Shown: one piece after another, positions 1 to 8,640 of the stretch
How the letters are laid out: the number at the start of each line of letters is the position of its first letter
Position numbering within the stretch: position 1 is the first letter of the stretch
Assembly (NCBI RefSeq): GCF_002078505.1
Contig: NZ_LUAV01000011.1
Span: 114,078-178,077, forward strand
Length of the DNA: 64,000 nt
Direction: 5' to 3'
From: Ensifer aridi
GTDB lineage: Bacteria; Pseudomonadota; Alphaproteobacteria; Rhizobiales; Rhizobiaceae
The notes under the pieces: model-generated
Seen by the model: only the letters and a program-made list of their open reading frames with translations
What the model was told of the DNA's origin: nothing
The model's database searches: none
Translations under genes and position numbers: made by a program

Positions 1-364
1 TTCGAGCATCCAGCCGCGGTTGGCGAGATCCTGGGTCTTGTGCCGGTAGTCTCGGTCCCGCATGTAGCCGAGCTTCAGTTCCTCGAGCGGAACCTCTTCG
101 CCGCCCTTGAGCGTGACGATCATGTCCTCGGCTTCGTTGGCCGCCTCCTCCTCGTCAGGAAAGGTCGGCTCGTCGCCTTCGGCATCAGCATCGTCTCGCT
201 CTTGAGCAAAGTTCACGGTCTCCTCGCCGTCCAGCTCTTCCTCGTCCTGTGGGTTTGGCCTCGTTCGGCTCCCAGAAGTCGAGGTCGTCAAAGCTTGCGG
301 GCTCAAGCGAGCCGTCAACGGTTTTGCTCCCGCCAAAAGGCAGGTTGGCACTATCGTTCATCAT
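1..364 (-). pseudogene. Phage scaffolding-like protein, frameshifted and cut by window edge
   Basis: The gene starts at the ATG ending at 364 (AAAGG about 8 bases upstream) and reads MMNDSANLPFGGSK to about position 250. The coding signal then moves to another frame, reading DEEELDGEETVNF, an acidic stretch, and then VTLKGGEEVPLEELKLGYMR followed by DRDYRHKTQ. That last block (VTLK-G-V-EELK-GY-R-DY-KTQ) resembles a conserved stretch of head scaffolding proteins of tailed phages. The gene runs off the left edge, so its length is unknown. The frame change lies near 247-258 and may be a true indel or a sequence error. Orientation matches the terminase remnant to the right. The scaffolding assignment is from memory of the family and is moderate. 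Confidence 0.5.
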
Positions 365-548
365 GGAAAGACCTTTTCAAGAGATTGTTCGGGGCGGAGC
401 AATGGCGCCAAGCGCCCCTTCCGCACCCGGAAAATTGGCGTCGTTTCAAAACGCTGCGGCGGCTTCATGAATCTCATTCACGCGCCGCTTCACAGAAGGC
501 AGGACCAACAAGTCGCTCTGACATCCTGCCTATGAGAGCGCCAGCACT

Positions 549-785
549 TCACGCCGGCGCGTTGGTTCCCTCGGCCTTGGCTTGCTCCGTCAGGAACTTG
601 AGCTCGCCTCGGAACTTGCGGATCGCCCGCGCCTCTGCCGCAAAGGCCGCGCGCATCTCCTGGTCGGTAATCTTCGCATTGATGCAACCGTTGATTGCCG
701 ACGTTTCCAGTTCGTCCATCAGCCGATCGAACAGCGGACTGTCGAGCAGCGCCCGCGCAGCGGCAGTTCTTTCCTCTGGTTTCAT
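549..785 (-). CDS. Small phage-type protein, 78 aa
   Basis: This is a charged, mostly helical 78-residue protein (starts MKPEERTAAARALLDSPLF, ends EQAKAEGTNAPA) with no membrane segment. AAGGTGAC lies just before the ATG. It sits between the scaffolding remnant and the terminase remnant on the same strand, a place where tailed phages carry short connector or accessory genes. I do not recognise a named family. Codon use looks coding and the frame is intact, unlike its neighbours. Confidence 0.6.
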   Translation of the reverse strand: MKPEERTAAARALLDSPLFDRLMDELETSAINGCINAKITDQEMRAAFAAEARAIRKFRGELKFLTEQAKAEGTNAPA

Positions 786-1015
786 GTCACCTTGTCTCCC
801 TTGAGAAGTTACACGGCTGATTGCTGTTTTGTTCTGAACTACCTACTGGAGTACAAGTAGGGTCCACCCTCACGGCAGGGAGTTCGAATCACGTTGCACG
901 GAGGGATTGATTCCCGCTTTGTTCCGGTCTACCACTTGCTTACGGTAGAAGCGTCTTGGCTGAGAACCGCACGATTGGCCGAAGAGATCCCATCCGTGAC
1001 CAACAGGGCTCAACT

Positions 1016-1304
1016 ATGAAGAAAATTGGCCTCGCATTTGACGCTGTTGCCGGCGTCGTCTTCAATATTCTCGATCTGCTCATCTTTGAACCATCGCACG
1101 GCGCGAGTGGTTGTGCCCCTGCTGAGCCTTGGCAAAATTCAAGTTCAGGAAATCTATGCAGAGGATATCGCGTTTAATTGGCTTGGCCTCAAGCGCCTGC
1201 CATCTGGCCGGCTCCTGCTGAGCTCTTCGATGAGCAACCTTGCGGGCGCTGTCTTCTGGTTCCTTTGCCTGGCGATATTTTTCCTAAGCACCCGGGGTTC
1301 ATGA
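1016..1304 (+). pseudogene. Small membrane protein, apparent frameshift
   Basis: From the ATG at 1016 the frame gives MKKIGLAFDAVAGVVFNILD and a hydrophobic start. Near 1085-1095 the coding signal moves to another frame (HRTARVVVPLLSLGKIQVQ, then FNWLGLKRLPSGRLLLSSS) and ends with a second hydrophobic segment around FWFLCLAIFFLS before a TGA at 1302-1304. Read together the two halves make a roughly 95-residue protein with a hydrophobic segment at each end. No strong Shine-Dalgarno is visible. The strand is opposite to the phage genes on both sides. Function is unknown; the joined product is inference. Confidence 0.4.
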
Positions 1305-1359
1305 GGGTCGGCGGACTGCGTTCTGGACGTTCAATCGCTCCATTGACGTTGCACTTCTT

Positions 1360-1704
1360 TTAAGGAAGCCCGGCTGGGGAACAGCTCATCCCAAAGCCCG
1401 CCTCTCTTTCCGAAGGCGAGCTACCATCTGTCGCTGGTTGACCCGCCGCTGGCACCCGTGATCTGCGCTCGGCCGGGGCTATTGCCGGTGCGTTGCGATG
1501 ATCATTTGGATTTCCCTTGTAAGACTCCTCCCAGAACTTCGGACTCTGATGATAAGCGTCATACGCGTCGTGCCATGTGATGCCGAAGTCGCGGGAGATC
1601 CGGTCGGCATAAGCCTCATCGGGATTGAGCGTGTCGTTGAACATCGACTTACCCATTTTGTTGCCTATTCTCTTAAGTACCTGATTGAGCAAAAGAGCCT
1701 GCAT
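1360..1704 (-). CDS. Phage-region hypothetical protein
   Basis: The start at 1704 (MQALLLNQVLKRIGNK) is chosen because GGAGAG lies about 6 bases upstream; a later ATG at 1656 (MGKSMFNDTLNPDEAYADR) is possible. The core is hydrophilic with aromatic residues (GITWHDAYDAYHQSPKFW) and the C-terminal third is Pro/Ser/Arg-rich and looks less like folded protein, so a late frameshift is possible. It lies among the phage remnants in the same orientation. I do not recognise a family. Confidence 0.5.
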   Translation of the reverse strand: MQALLLNQVLKRIGNKMGKSMFNDTLNPDEAYADRISRDFGITWHDAYDAYHQSPKFWEESYKGNPNDHRNAPAIAPAERRSRVPAAGQPATDGSSPSEREAGFGMSCSPAGLP

Positions 1705-1872
1705 ACAGCTCTCTCCATTGGGCAAAAACCGCGCATTCGGCCGCAATGCGACCGGATGCACGACTTCTTTGGTTTTTGTGATTGGGTGGGGCTGCTAGCT
1801 CGGTGAGCTATGCGCTCCTTGTCATAACGCCATGGACAGGCGCCGACTTACTTACGCCGGGTTAATGCTCAC

Positions 1873-2190
1873 TTAGCCCTTGTAAAGCTGGCTCGTGTTT
1901 GGCGCGGTTGGCCTGCTGGCCGGCGCCTCGATGGTGGTGATCCCGATGTCCGGCGAGCCGTCGGTTGCCCAGCATGAACATGGCTCACCCGCCGGGCCGG
2001 TACCATAGGGGCAAACCTGCTCGGGGGTCGTGCACTGCCGGGGGCCCGGCTTAGCCACGGGCTGGGCTCCGGCCGGCTGAAGCTTGACCGAGCCGCGTGC
2101 CGGCGCCGTTGGCACAGCTGTTTCGCTGCACGAAGAGAGCACGAGCGGAACAGCAATCAAGAACAAGGAGATGCAGCGAAGGTTCTTCAT
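1873..2190 (-). CDS. Small lipoprotein
   Basis: The start is placed at 2190 because the N-terminus then forms a lipoprotein signal peptide (MKNLRCISLFLIAVPLVLSS, lipid-accepting Cys21 after L-S-S). The mature 85 residues carry four cysteines in a Pro/Gly-rich segment (QCTTPEQVCPYGTG, EPCSCWATDG), suggesting two disulfides in the periplasm. It begins just past the end of the terminase remnant. It could be a phage lysis or moron gene or an unrelated host gene; there is no direct evidence for either. Confidence 0.6.
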   Translation of the reverse strand: MKNLRCISLFLIAVPLVLSSCSETAVPTAPARGSVKLQPAGAQPVAKPGPRQCTTPEQVCPYGTGPAGEPCSCWATDGSPDIGITTIEAPASRPTAPNTSQLYKG

Positions 2191-2200
2191 GGCATTAGCC

Positions 2201-3140
2201 CTATTCCGGGCCGCGACAGGTTTCAACCCCCACTTGGCACCATCTTCGATCTTGCCCCAGCAATTGCATATCCATCCCGCGATCGCTGCCGCCGCGCGGC
2301 CCGGCACCACCAAGCGCCGGCATTCCCTTGGTACGCGCTTCGCGCTCATGCGCCGGGTAGCTGGCGATAATCCTTTGGCGCTCTTCCGGCGTGTAGTGCT
2401 CGGCGTCGTCGATCGCCATGGTGATGACCTCGCGATCCGGCGATTTTTCCATCAGATATCTCGCCACCACGGCGCTCAACCCCTTGAGCGGGGTAAAGGT
2501 AACTGCAATCGAGCCGCGCGTCGCATTGGTGCGGGTGATGCCCTCGAAGTAAACGTCTTCCGGGGGCTCCTCGTCGAACCAGACGTAATCGACCGTGTTC
2601 GCCTGCCATTTGCCGCGCCCCTGCTCATAGGCCTTGAAGAGCGTCGAGGTACCGCCCGAGACATGCCCGCACGGTCACGCTGTCGAGCGCGCCGGAGGCC
2701 CCCGAGCGGCGAGTGGTCGCGACGATCGTTGCTTTCGGAATAAAGCCTGTGCCCCAGTCGTCGTCGTTGAGTGGCGGGCCGATCAGCAGACGCTGGACAC
2801 CGTCGCGCGTCAGCTCGTAGGACTCCGAGCCCGCCAGCATGACGATCGGCTTGTCGAACTGCCTGCCCTGCCACCAATCCGGGTAGCGCCCCGTCAGATG
2901 CATCGCCGCTTCCGCCGCTCCGGCGAGCGTCTTGCCGAGCTGGTTGCCGGCCATAAACAGGCGTTCGCGGACGACGGCGCCTGCCGCGTGGAAATCCTTC
3001 TGCTTCCGATAAAGCTGATAGCCGGCGAGTAGGTTCGTGCGCCGCCGCCGGTCGAGCTCCGCCAGCAGCGCAATTTGCTCCCTTAGCATCACGGAGAGCT
3101 CGGACGCAGCGCTTCCCTGGGATGGGCCGGTTGAGGTCAT
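2201..3140 (-). pseudogene. Phage terminase large subunit, frameshifted and truncated
   Basis: This would be the DNA-packaging motor ATPase. From the ATG at 3140 the first 145 or so residues include the Walker A-like AGNQLGKT (residues 64-71) and DKPIVMLAGSESYELTRDG. Near 2665-2675 the frame changes: the continuation reads GHVSGGTSTLFKAYEQGRGK, then the Walker B block VDYVWFDEEPPEDVY, then AEHYTPEERQRIIASYPAHE. After TKGMPALG the similarity stops and the frame ends at 2201. The whole nuclease half of a normal terminase (over 400 residues) is therefore missing. With a frameshift and a 3' deletion this cannot make a working packaging enzyme. It is the clearest marker that the left part of the window is a dead prophage. 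Confidence 0.85.
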
Positions 3141-3283
3141 CCTTGCTCGTTTCCTGGTTCTCTATTGCCGCTCTGCACCGCAAATCGTCCGGCTGGACGG
3201 CGATGTCACAACGTCCATAATGGTGACCGCTGGGCGTTGCTCGCCATGGCTCAGTCAGCGCTCGCCGATCGGGAGGCACAATC

Positions 3284-3625
3284 ATGATCGAAGGCCATTG
3301 CCATTGCAGATCGGTTCGCGTCACGGTGCCCGTTCGTCCCGAAACGCTTGGCGATTGCAACTGCTCGCTCTGCAGCCGGATCGGTGCGCTCTGGGGCTAC
3401 TATCCTGTCGAGGAAGTCACCGTCAGCGATCCCGAGAAGAAGCTCGTGGGCTATGTGCAGGGCGACAGGACCTTGACGATGCATCATTGCAGCACGTGCG
3501 GCTGTACCACGCACTGGTCGCCGATCGGGCGCAAGTCGTCGCGCATGGGCGTGAACATGCGCATCTTCGATCGCTCGGTCTGGGAGCAGATACCGCACCG
3601 CCTGATCGACGGAGCAAGCTGGTAA
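3284..3625 (+). CDS. GFA-fold (CENP-V/GFA domain) zinc protein
   Basis: This 113-residue protein has the cysteine pattern of the GFA/CENP-V family: CHC at residues 6-8, CNCSLCS near 25, and HHCSTCGC near 67, ligands for two zinc ions in characterised members. Such proteins include glutathione-dependent formaldehyde-activating enzyme, but short single-domain members like this are mostly uncharacterised and the substrate is unknown. GGGAGG lies 7 bases before the ATG. It stands alone on the plus strand, just right of the terminase remnant. A longer true Gfa is at 17467-18042. Confidence 0.85.
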   Translation: MIEGHCHCRSVRVTVPVRPETLGDCNCSLCSRIGALWGYYPVEEVTVSDPEKKLVGYVQGDRTLTMHHCSTCGCTTHWSPIGRKSSRMGVNMRIFDRSVWEQIPHRLIDGASW

Positions 3626-3720
3626 CACCCGCCTCTTACACCCAGCGGATTCGACCGCACATCGACCTGACCGACAACGATCAGCAGATAATCTTCCGAA
3701 TTGTAACGCCAGGAACAGCC

Positions 3721-3820
3721 CTACAGCGCCGCGCGTCTTATCAGACGTGTAAAGGTCGCTGTAGCACTTTGAGTTGCTGCATCCCTTAAATCGAGGTCGA
3801 TTTAAGACGACATGCAGTAG
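3721..3820. repeat. RIME intergenic mosaic element
   Basis: The copy opens with CTACAGCGCCGCGCGTCTTA, continues through the AAAGGTCGCTGTAGCACTTT block, and closes with a hairpin around TTAAATCGAGGTCGATTTAA and CATGCAG. The same mosaic recurs in this window at about 6693, 12548, 16166, 17402, 40420 and 58340. It lies between the GFA gene and the membrane protein at 3905. Confidence 0.9.
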
Positions 3821-3904
3821 AGCGCGCAACGTCCTTCTATCTGCATGTTCTCAGATGTTTGAGAACATGCTAAATCTCGTGTTTTCAATGAGGGGAACAC
3901 CACT

Positions 3905-4306
3905 ATGCCACGTATTGCCAATCTTTACTTCAAGACCGCCATAATCTTCCTGATCCTCGGCATCTCCATCGGACTGCACATGTCGATTTCGGGCAATCAC
4001 GCCGCTACCGGTGCGCATGCGCACGCCAATCTGCTCGGCTGGGTGACGATGGCGATCTTCGGCGTTTATCACGCACTCAATCCGCAGAAGGCAGCGAGGC
4101 GCCTAGCGACGATTCAATACGCCGTCTACACCTTCGGCGTAGCGGTGCTTATCCCATCGCTCTATTTGATGCTTTCGGGAAACGCCGCGATGGAACCGGT
4201 CGTCGCCGTCTCGTCGCTTATCGCCTTCGCCGGCGTTCTCCTGTTTGCCGTGATCATCTTCTCGAGCGGCGAAGTCGTCGCCACTGCAGCGTCTCCCGCA
4301 CGCTGA
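3905..4306 (+). CDS. Four-helix membrane protein, heme-copper oxidase subunit I-like
   Basis: The 133-residue protein has four predicted membrane segments (about residues 8-28, 44-58, 70-90, 98-122). Between the first and second comes HAHANLLGWVTMAIFGVYHA, which resembles the histidine-bearing helix of heme-copper oxidase subunit I but in a protein only a quarter of that size. Such short relatives occur in rhizobia without assigned function; heme or copper binding is plausible, not shown. AGGGGA lies 8 bases before the ATG. A RIME copy occupies the upstream space. Confidence 0.7.
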   Translation: MPRIANLYFKTAIIFLILGISIGLHMSISGNHAATGAHAHANLLGWVTMAIFGVYHALNPQKAARRLATIQYAVYTFGVAVLIPSLYLMLSGNAAMEPVVAVSSLIAFAGVLLFAVIIFSSGEVVATAASPAR

Positions 4307-4344
4307 TCTTTCTCCGGGACGGAAAGGGCGCCGCGCGCGCCCTT

Positions 4345-4781
4345 TCACTCGCCCTTCCTCGTCATCCTCTGGCTGGACGCGAGGTCCATCTGCGCCGATC
4401 GCCTTGACCGGCGCGCACGTGTTTTCCGTCCAGCAAGCAATGGTCGAATTGCCGCGTCAAGCGCGCGGATGCGCTCGATAAGTTGCTCGCCGAAAGCTCG
4501 TCCATGCCGCCCGCAGCGGCGTTCAAATCCTTCGGCTGGAGCGAGGCAACGAGCTTCAGATAGCTCTCCGGCTTCTCCTCGCGAACACGGGCGATCACGT
4601 CGACGCCATGCACCGCGAAATCCGCCTGCACCGCATTCAGGAATGCACCGCCCACCTGCCCGCGGCCGCCCGTCACCCGCCTCTCGGGAAGCCCGGCTTC
4701 CATTGCCGCATCGTCAGCCACTTCCCCGGCGCGTTCCGGCCTTTCGTCTTCCATCATCGCGCTCTCCATTCTTCTTGCCAC
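4345..4781 (-). pseudogene. Small phage/prophage protein, frameshifted
   Basis: The first frame gives MESAMMEDERPERAGEVADD and then GGAFLNAVQADFAVHGVDVI with EEKPESYLKLVASLQPKDLN, a pattern I associate with short helical proteins next to terminase genes in rhizobial prophages. After MDELS (about 4490) the frame changes, and the continuation reads GEQLIERIRALDAAIRPLLA to a TGA at 4345-4347. So one protein of about 140 residues is split by a small indel. Strand and content agree with the other phage remnants. A small-terminase role is possible but unproven. Confidence 0.55.
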
Positions 4782-4922
4782 CGCTCGGTCTCAAACAGAG
4801 CGCGGCGCGTTGTCGGCGCGTGTATGCTGTCGCACAAATCCACCCATAATTGCACCAGAATCGCGACGGAGATTGAATTGCAGGCGGCTGCATAACGCAG
4901 CCGTTGAAGCCAGCAGGGGACC

Positions 4923-5192
4923 ATGCGCCATATCTTTGCCGCCGCCATCGTGATCGCCGCCTCGACCGCCTTTGCCTTAGCGGGAAATCAATCCGGCAAA
5001 CCACGTTATTTCGTGAAAGCGTGGCTTCAAAAAACAGACAAGAGCTTCGAGCACACCACCGGCTGGTGCGACGACAGCTATCGCTGTAATCCGCATACAG
5101 AGGTTCTCTACTATCGCCTTGCGGACGAGCTCGCCGATAAGGACCGCGTCGAATTCGGAACCATCTACATCGCACTGGAAGATTTGCGGTAG
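4923..5192 (+). CDS. Small secreted protein
   Basis: An 89-residue protein with a clear signal peptide (MRHIFAAAIVIAASTAFALA, cleavage after ALA). The mature part has two cysteines 6 residues apart (WCDDSYRCNP), likely a disulfide, and ends in IYIALEDLR. AGGGGA is 2 bases from the ATG, rather close. I do not recognise a family; periplasmic location is inferred from the signal peptide. Confidence 0.65.
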   Translation: MRHIFAAAIVIAASTAFALAGNQSGKPRYFVKAWLQKTDKSFEHTTGWCDDSYRCNPHTEVLYYRLADELADKDRVEFGTIYIALEDLR

Positions 5193-5210
5193 ATCGCCGC
5201 TTCCAGCGCC

Positions 5211-5475
5211 TTAGTTATTTGATCGTGTAGTGCATTGATATGGCTGCTTCACGCAAGCCGTTTGCGGCGTTGAGCACTTGGCCTTGCCGTCGGATACAGA
5301 ACAGAATGAGCATTGGTCGTTGAACTCCAGGCAGTCCGGATTGCAGGAAATCCTTCATGCTGGCGGCCTGTTCTTGGTCCACCCCTGGTATTTCGATCCG
5401 GTCGGCCGAAAAGACTGCTGAAGGCCCTACTATTATCGCCAGGAGCGCAATGTAATATTTTGACGTGTGTATCAT
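5211..5475 (-). pseudogene. Cysteine-rich secreted protein, frameshifted
   Basis: From the ATG at 5475 (GGAG 5 bases upstream) the frame gives a signal peptide (MIHTSKYYIALLAIIVGPSA) and a short linker to SMKDFL. Continuing in that frame gives unconvincing sequence. In another frame from about 5350 the sequence reads CNPDCLEFNDQCSFCSVSDG and then KCSTPQTACVKQPYQCTT with a TAA at 5211-5213, a compact domain with eight cysteines that is clearly the original C-terminus. A small indel at about 5342-5356 separates the two. Original function unknown; exported disulfide-rich domain. Confidence 0.6.
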
Positions 5476-6415
5476 TCGAACTCCATCTTTCAGCAGGTTA
5501 AGCATCGACCGCAGCAACTTCCAAGCGAAATCGCGTACGGGTCGACCACGCCGGTCGTCGTTCGGAGAAATGTCCGCTAGCGTAGTATTCGCACCAATGC
5601 CTCCGCTGCCCTCCGTCAATGAGACAAGTCCATCGCGGCCGGCGATGCTGCCATGCTCGCGCAGCGCCTTGTCGGAGGCGCTGCACTGCGGAGTCTTGGG
5701 TCGACGCGTCGGGATGCTTCCGAACCCTCTCAGGATTCGGGTCGACGCGGAGGCGCATCGCCGGCCGCACACGGCGCCGCAGCGTCTTGGAACGCGCGAG
5801 GTCGCCGTGAGCCATGAATTGAAAAATCAGGAAGGAGGCCCCAGCGCCTTGCGAGGTGGGAGAAGAAGTCTTCGTCGCTTCAGCATCCTGCCACGGCGAC
5901 TGGACGACTTAGGACACAATTCCTATCCTTGATTTATGGAATACCGCAACCGCCCTCGCGGTGCAAGCCTCCATGCGCTGAAATGCATTCGGTTTTTGTT
6001 TTGCCCACCGGAAACTTTGCAGCGGGCTGCTTCTCCGAGCGTGCCTCCGCAGAGACGAAAGTCTTGCAGGCTGATGGGTCACGCTTCTATGTCGTCCGCC
6101 AAAGAAAGCGCTTCGCCAAGGACTGGTCAAATTTTGTTGTACAACCGTATATTATAATTTCCTTGCATAAGACATTGGCCTCTGCTTCAATTCCCACGAG
6201 GCTGATGTTCAAGGGCTTGGGCATACTTCAATCGATAATGTCTCGCACGGAAGGAGGCAGTTTCGGCGTCGCGCTGTCACCGATGCCGGGGTCCGACCGT
6301 GTCGAATACTTTGAATTCATTTAAGTACTGAAAATATAGGCCCAACTCTCGGCTTTATACCGGGAACTAGACTAGCCCTCCAAGCATTGCCTTCCCGAGA
6401 GAAGGAGATTTATCC
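5476..6415. other. No convincing gene
   Basis: About 940 bases without a reading frame I would defend. An open frame at 5929-6324 on the plus strand codes 131 residues but has no signal, motif or good ribosome site, and its composition looks non-coding. The stretch may hold decayed sequence at the edge of the prophage remnants. Confidence 0.5.
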
Positions 6416-6619
6416 ATGCGTAATCATTGGATGTATGTCGCCATCGGATTTGTTGCCGGCGCCGGATTGTTTCTCACCACCGCCTGGCAGCGCACACCTC
6501 CGGTCGAAACCGCTCAGTTCGCCACCATAAAGCTCGAAAAGACTGATCGTCCGCAGGGCCCCGCCGTCCAGGCCTCCTTCGTCATGGAGCGTTTCGGCCC
6601 GGCACGTGCAGTCGAATAG
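6416..6619 (+). CDS. Small membrane-anchored protein, 67 aa
   Basis: The protein starts MRNHWMYVAIGFVAGAGLFL, one N-terminal hydrophobic segment, followed by a short hydrophilic tail. AAGGAG lies 9 bases before the ATG, a strong site. No cleavage site is obvious, so it is probably anchored with the tail in the periplasm. A RIME copy starts about 75 bases after the stop. Family unknown. Confidence 0.6.
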   Translation: MRNHWMYVAIGFVAGAGLFLTTAWQRTPPVETAQFATIKLEKTDRPQGPAVQASFVMERFGPARAVE

Positions 6620-6692
6620 ACTCTTCAACAGCGGATACCTGGAGCTAAACAGACTGAGCGTCCGCTTGCGCGGATGCTCTGCCGAGCGCCTC

Positions 6693-6796
6693 TGCATGAT
6701 TCCTTAAGATCGGAATCGATTTAAGGACAAAATCATGCAGCTACTCACAGTGCTTCAGCGACCTTTGCGCGTTCGATTGGACACGCGGCGCTGTAG
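6693..6796. repeat. RIME intergenic mosaic element
   Basis: The copy opens with a long palindrome flanked by GCATGAT and ATCATGC around TTAAGATCGGAATCGATTTA, continues with the CAGTGCTTCAGCGACCTTTG block and ends GGCGCTGTAG. It is in inverse orientation to the copy at 3721 and somewhat diverged. It follows the small gene at 6416-6619. Confidence 0.85.
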
Positions 6797-6945
6797 CGCG
6801 TTCGTGTCGCATGCTCTGTCTTGCCTTTCGCCCCCGAATGCGCAAGTTACTACGGCTCTGAGCGGCTGAAGGGACGACCATTGGCCCCCACGGCGATTGC
6901 GGTCGCGGGTTCTGCGGCCGGAGACGATAATCGAGGAAGACAGCT

Positions 6946-7125
6946 TTGAATTCGGACAACAAACCCGAGGCCACTATCCGGGTCGAGAAGCGGATGAACG
7001 GACGTTGGGCATTCGTGCTCAGCTATCGCGGCGTGACGTATCCGGCGCAGGGTCAGTTCAGCACTCAGCTACAGGCGCAAGCTGTCGCCCATGCCGCCAT
7101 GAAGCTCCTGCAAAAGCGCGGCTGA
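6946..7125 (+). CDS. Small conserved-looking protein, TTG start
   Basis: The 59-residue frame starts at TTG with GAGGAA about 6 bases upstream. It reads NSDNKPEATIRVEKRMNGRW then AFVLSYRGVTYPAQGQFSTQ and ends AAMKLLQKRG. The alternating pattern suggests a small beta-rich domain followed by one helix. A stop at 6928-6930 bounds the frame upstream and no ATG fits. I recall similar short proteins in rhizobia but cannot name a family. Confidence 0.5.
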   Translation: MNSDNKPEATIRVEKRMNGRWAFVLSYRGVTYPAQGQFSTQLQAQAVAHAAMKLLQKRG

Positions 7126-7174
7126 AGCCAAGCGAAGAAGTGTGAAGCCGCTTTCCGCCGTGAGTGCGTCCGGC

Positions 7175-7570
7175 TTAATTGTAAGGCGAGTTGCACGCAC
7201 GGCGCGGGCCGTCGAAAGGCTGGAAGGTGTTGTCACTCGAGCGATACGATCGATAGCGGTCGTGGCACCACCGTGCATGCGCATTTCCGCCGGATAGAAC
7301 CGTTTGCCGCCGACGTGAGCGCAGTTCGTTGATTGTACCGAGCGGCGGCCCAAGAGTTACGCCTGCGTCTATGTTGATGTCGGTGCCAGGCGCGAAACGC
7401 GGACCGGAGTTCAAGTAGCGGTTCCGCAAGAACTGCTGATACTGTCGCTCGACGAAAAGATCGTGCCGGTAGGTACCTCCGCAATCACCGATGCACGTCT
7501 GGGGCTGGGCCTGCGACGCGCTCGTAGCCGCAGCCAGAACCGCCAGGACGATGGTGGTCGCAATCTTCAT
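7175..7570 (-). CDS. BA14K-like secreted protein
   Basis: The start at 7570 gives a signal peptide ([20 protein letters not shown]). The C-terminus carries the BA14K signature: [20 protein letters not shown] followed by PFDGPRRAC, matching the W-C-x2-RY-SY-x-NT-x4-DG-R-x-C pattern. BA14K proteins of rhizobia and Brucella are exported and lectin-like or immunoreactive; the physiological role is unclear. Two further cysteines follow the signal (CIGDCGG). It stands alone on the minus strand. Confidence 0.75.
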   Translation of the reverse strand: MKIATTIVLAVLAAATSASQAQPQTCIGDCGGTYRHDLFVERQYQQFLRNRYLNSGPRFAPGTDINIDAGVTLGPPLGTINELRSRRRQTVLSGGNAHARWCHDRYRSYRSSDNTFQPFDGPRRACNSPYN

Positions 7571-7869
7571 CGACTTCACTTTTCTTCTTTCAACGAAGGA
7601 ATGACCTGCACTCACTATACACTACCCGACGCGAGCGTTGCGCCAATTTCTTGTGAGCGCAGTTGAACGGCGCACCCGGACACACTGTCTTGGCCGAAGA
7701 CGAAGGGCGCCGGAGCGCGATGCCATCACCTCCTCAGAGCGCTCCAGCGTTCCTGTGCCCCCCATCACATCCAACGCGGATCCGCTGCCGCCGCGGACCC
7801 GTAGTTAGGGAAGCGGCGAGATCGAGGCACCTTCAAAGCCGTAAACGCCCGACATGTAGGATAATATTC
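7571..7869. other. Intergenic, nothing recognised
   Basis: About 300 bases between the BA14K-like gene and the phage-type gene at 7870. Short open frames here lack ribosome sites and motifs. The left end must hold the promoter of the BA14K-like gene. Confidence 0.5.
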
Positions 7870-8490
7870 CTATCTTAGGTCAAAGCAATGATCCCCCTTC
7901 GCATATTCGCGCAAGCCCTTGTCGAAGAGCAGCGCATTCAATCCCCGCTTTAGCCACAGCAATTGCGCCTCCGGCATCATCCTCAAGCCTTCATAGTCCA
8001 TCACGCAGACGTTGAAGACGGTGGTCTTCACTTGACGCCCCTCCTCGCACCCGAGCAGGAGTCCTTCCGGTCGCATCATTCGTTCGGCAGATTTCGCAGC
8101 CATCCGGGCGCGCTCTTCCTTCTGTTCGCCCGGATGTCCCTGCACGCGTCCGATGTCCTGGGCTCTGACGCTCGGAAATGGAATGCCTGTGATATGGTAA
8201 TAGCGCACCATCGCCGCGGCATAATCGTCGCCGGCTTCGCGCTGCTGCTCGGTGATCCGCCCGTCGAGAAACAACCGCCCGAGCGTGTAGCCCGCAAAGG
8301 CGCTTCTGGTTTCAAGCCCGTGCATGCGCTTGCGCGCCGCAAGCGCCACCGCCATGGCCTCCTTCTCGCTTTCCTGTTTCGACCACCCCGGCTTGATCTT
8401 GCCGCAGGCAAAGCGCTCGGCATTTGCCTTGCGTGGGCGTCCAAGCTGTGCCTTGCGCTTTGCACGCAATTTCTGGGCCTTGGTCATCAT
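7870..8490 (-). CDS. Prophage hypothetical protein, 206 aa
   Basis: A basic N-terminus (AQKLRAKRKAQLGRPRKANA) is followed by a helical body with GYTLGRLFLDGRITEQQREA, then YYHITGIPFPSVRAQ, and a C-terminal segment (KTTVFNVCVMDYE). I recall proteins with this layout as recurrent hypothetical genes of rhizobial prophages; the basic RGRPRK-like start suggests nucleic-acid binding, but no enzyme motif is visible. GAAAGG precedes the start. It lies about 150 bases downstream of the DnaA-like gene on the same strand and probably shares its transcript under repressor control. Confidence 0.65.
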   Translation of the reverse strand: MMTKAQKLRAKRKAQLGRPRKANAERFACGKIKPGWSKQESEKEAMAVALAARKRMHGLETRSAFAGYTLGRLFLDGRITEQQREAGDDYAAAMVRYYHITGIPFPSVRAQDIGRVQGHPGEQKEERARMAAKSAERMMRPEGLLLGCEEGRQVKTTVFNVCVMDYEGLRMMPEAQLLWLKRGLNALLFDKGLREYAKGDHCFDLR

Positions 8491-8640
8491 GGGAAATCCT
8501 TTCGAGCATGTGTGGAAGAAACGTGGTCACGGTTGTCCGCTCCTGCCCCCTTCGCCGGATGAGCGGATGGAAGACGAATTGACTGTTTGCAGCGGGCGAG
8601 CAGACCTCGACGGCTCGGCCTGTTGAATCATCTAGGCGTG

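Noticed and set aside
40..804. Plus-strand open frame of 254 codons
   Set aside because: It is antisense to the scaffolding-like and 78-residue phage genes, is rich in Ser/Arg/Leu as expected of a shadow, and lacks a ribosome site.
5929..6324. Plus-strand 131-codon frame
   Set aside because: No ribosome site, signal, domain or coding-like third-position bias, so not listed as a gene.
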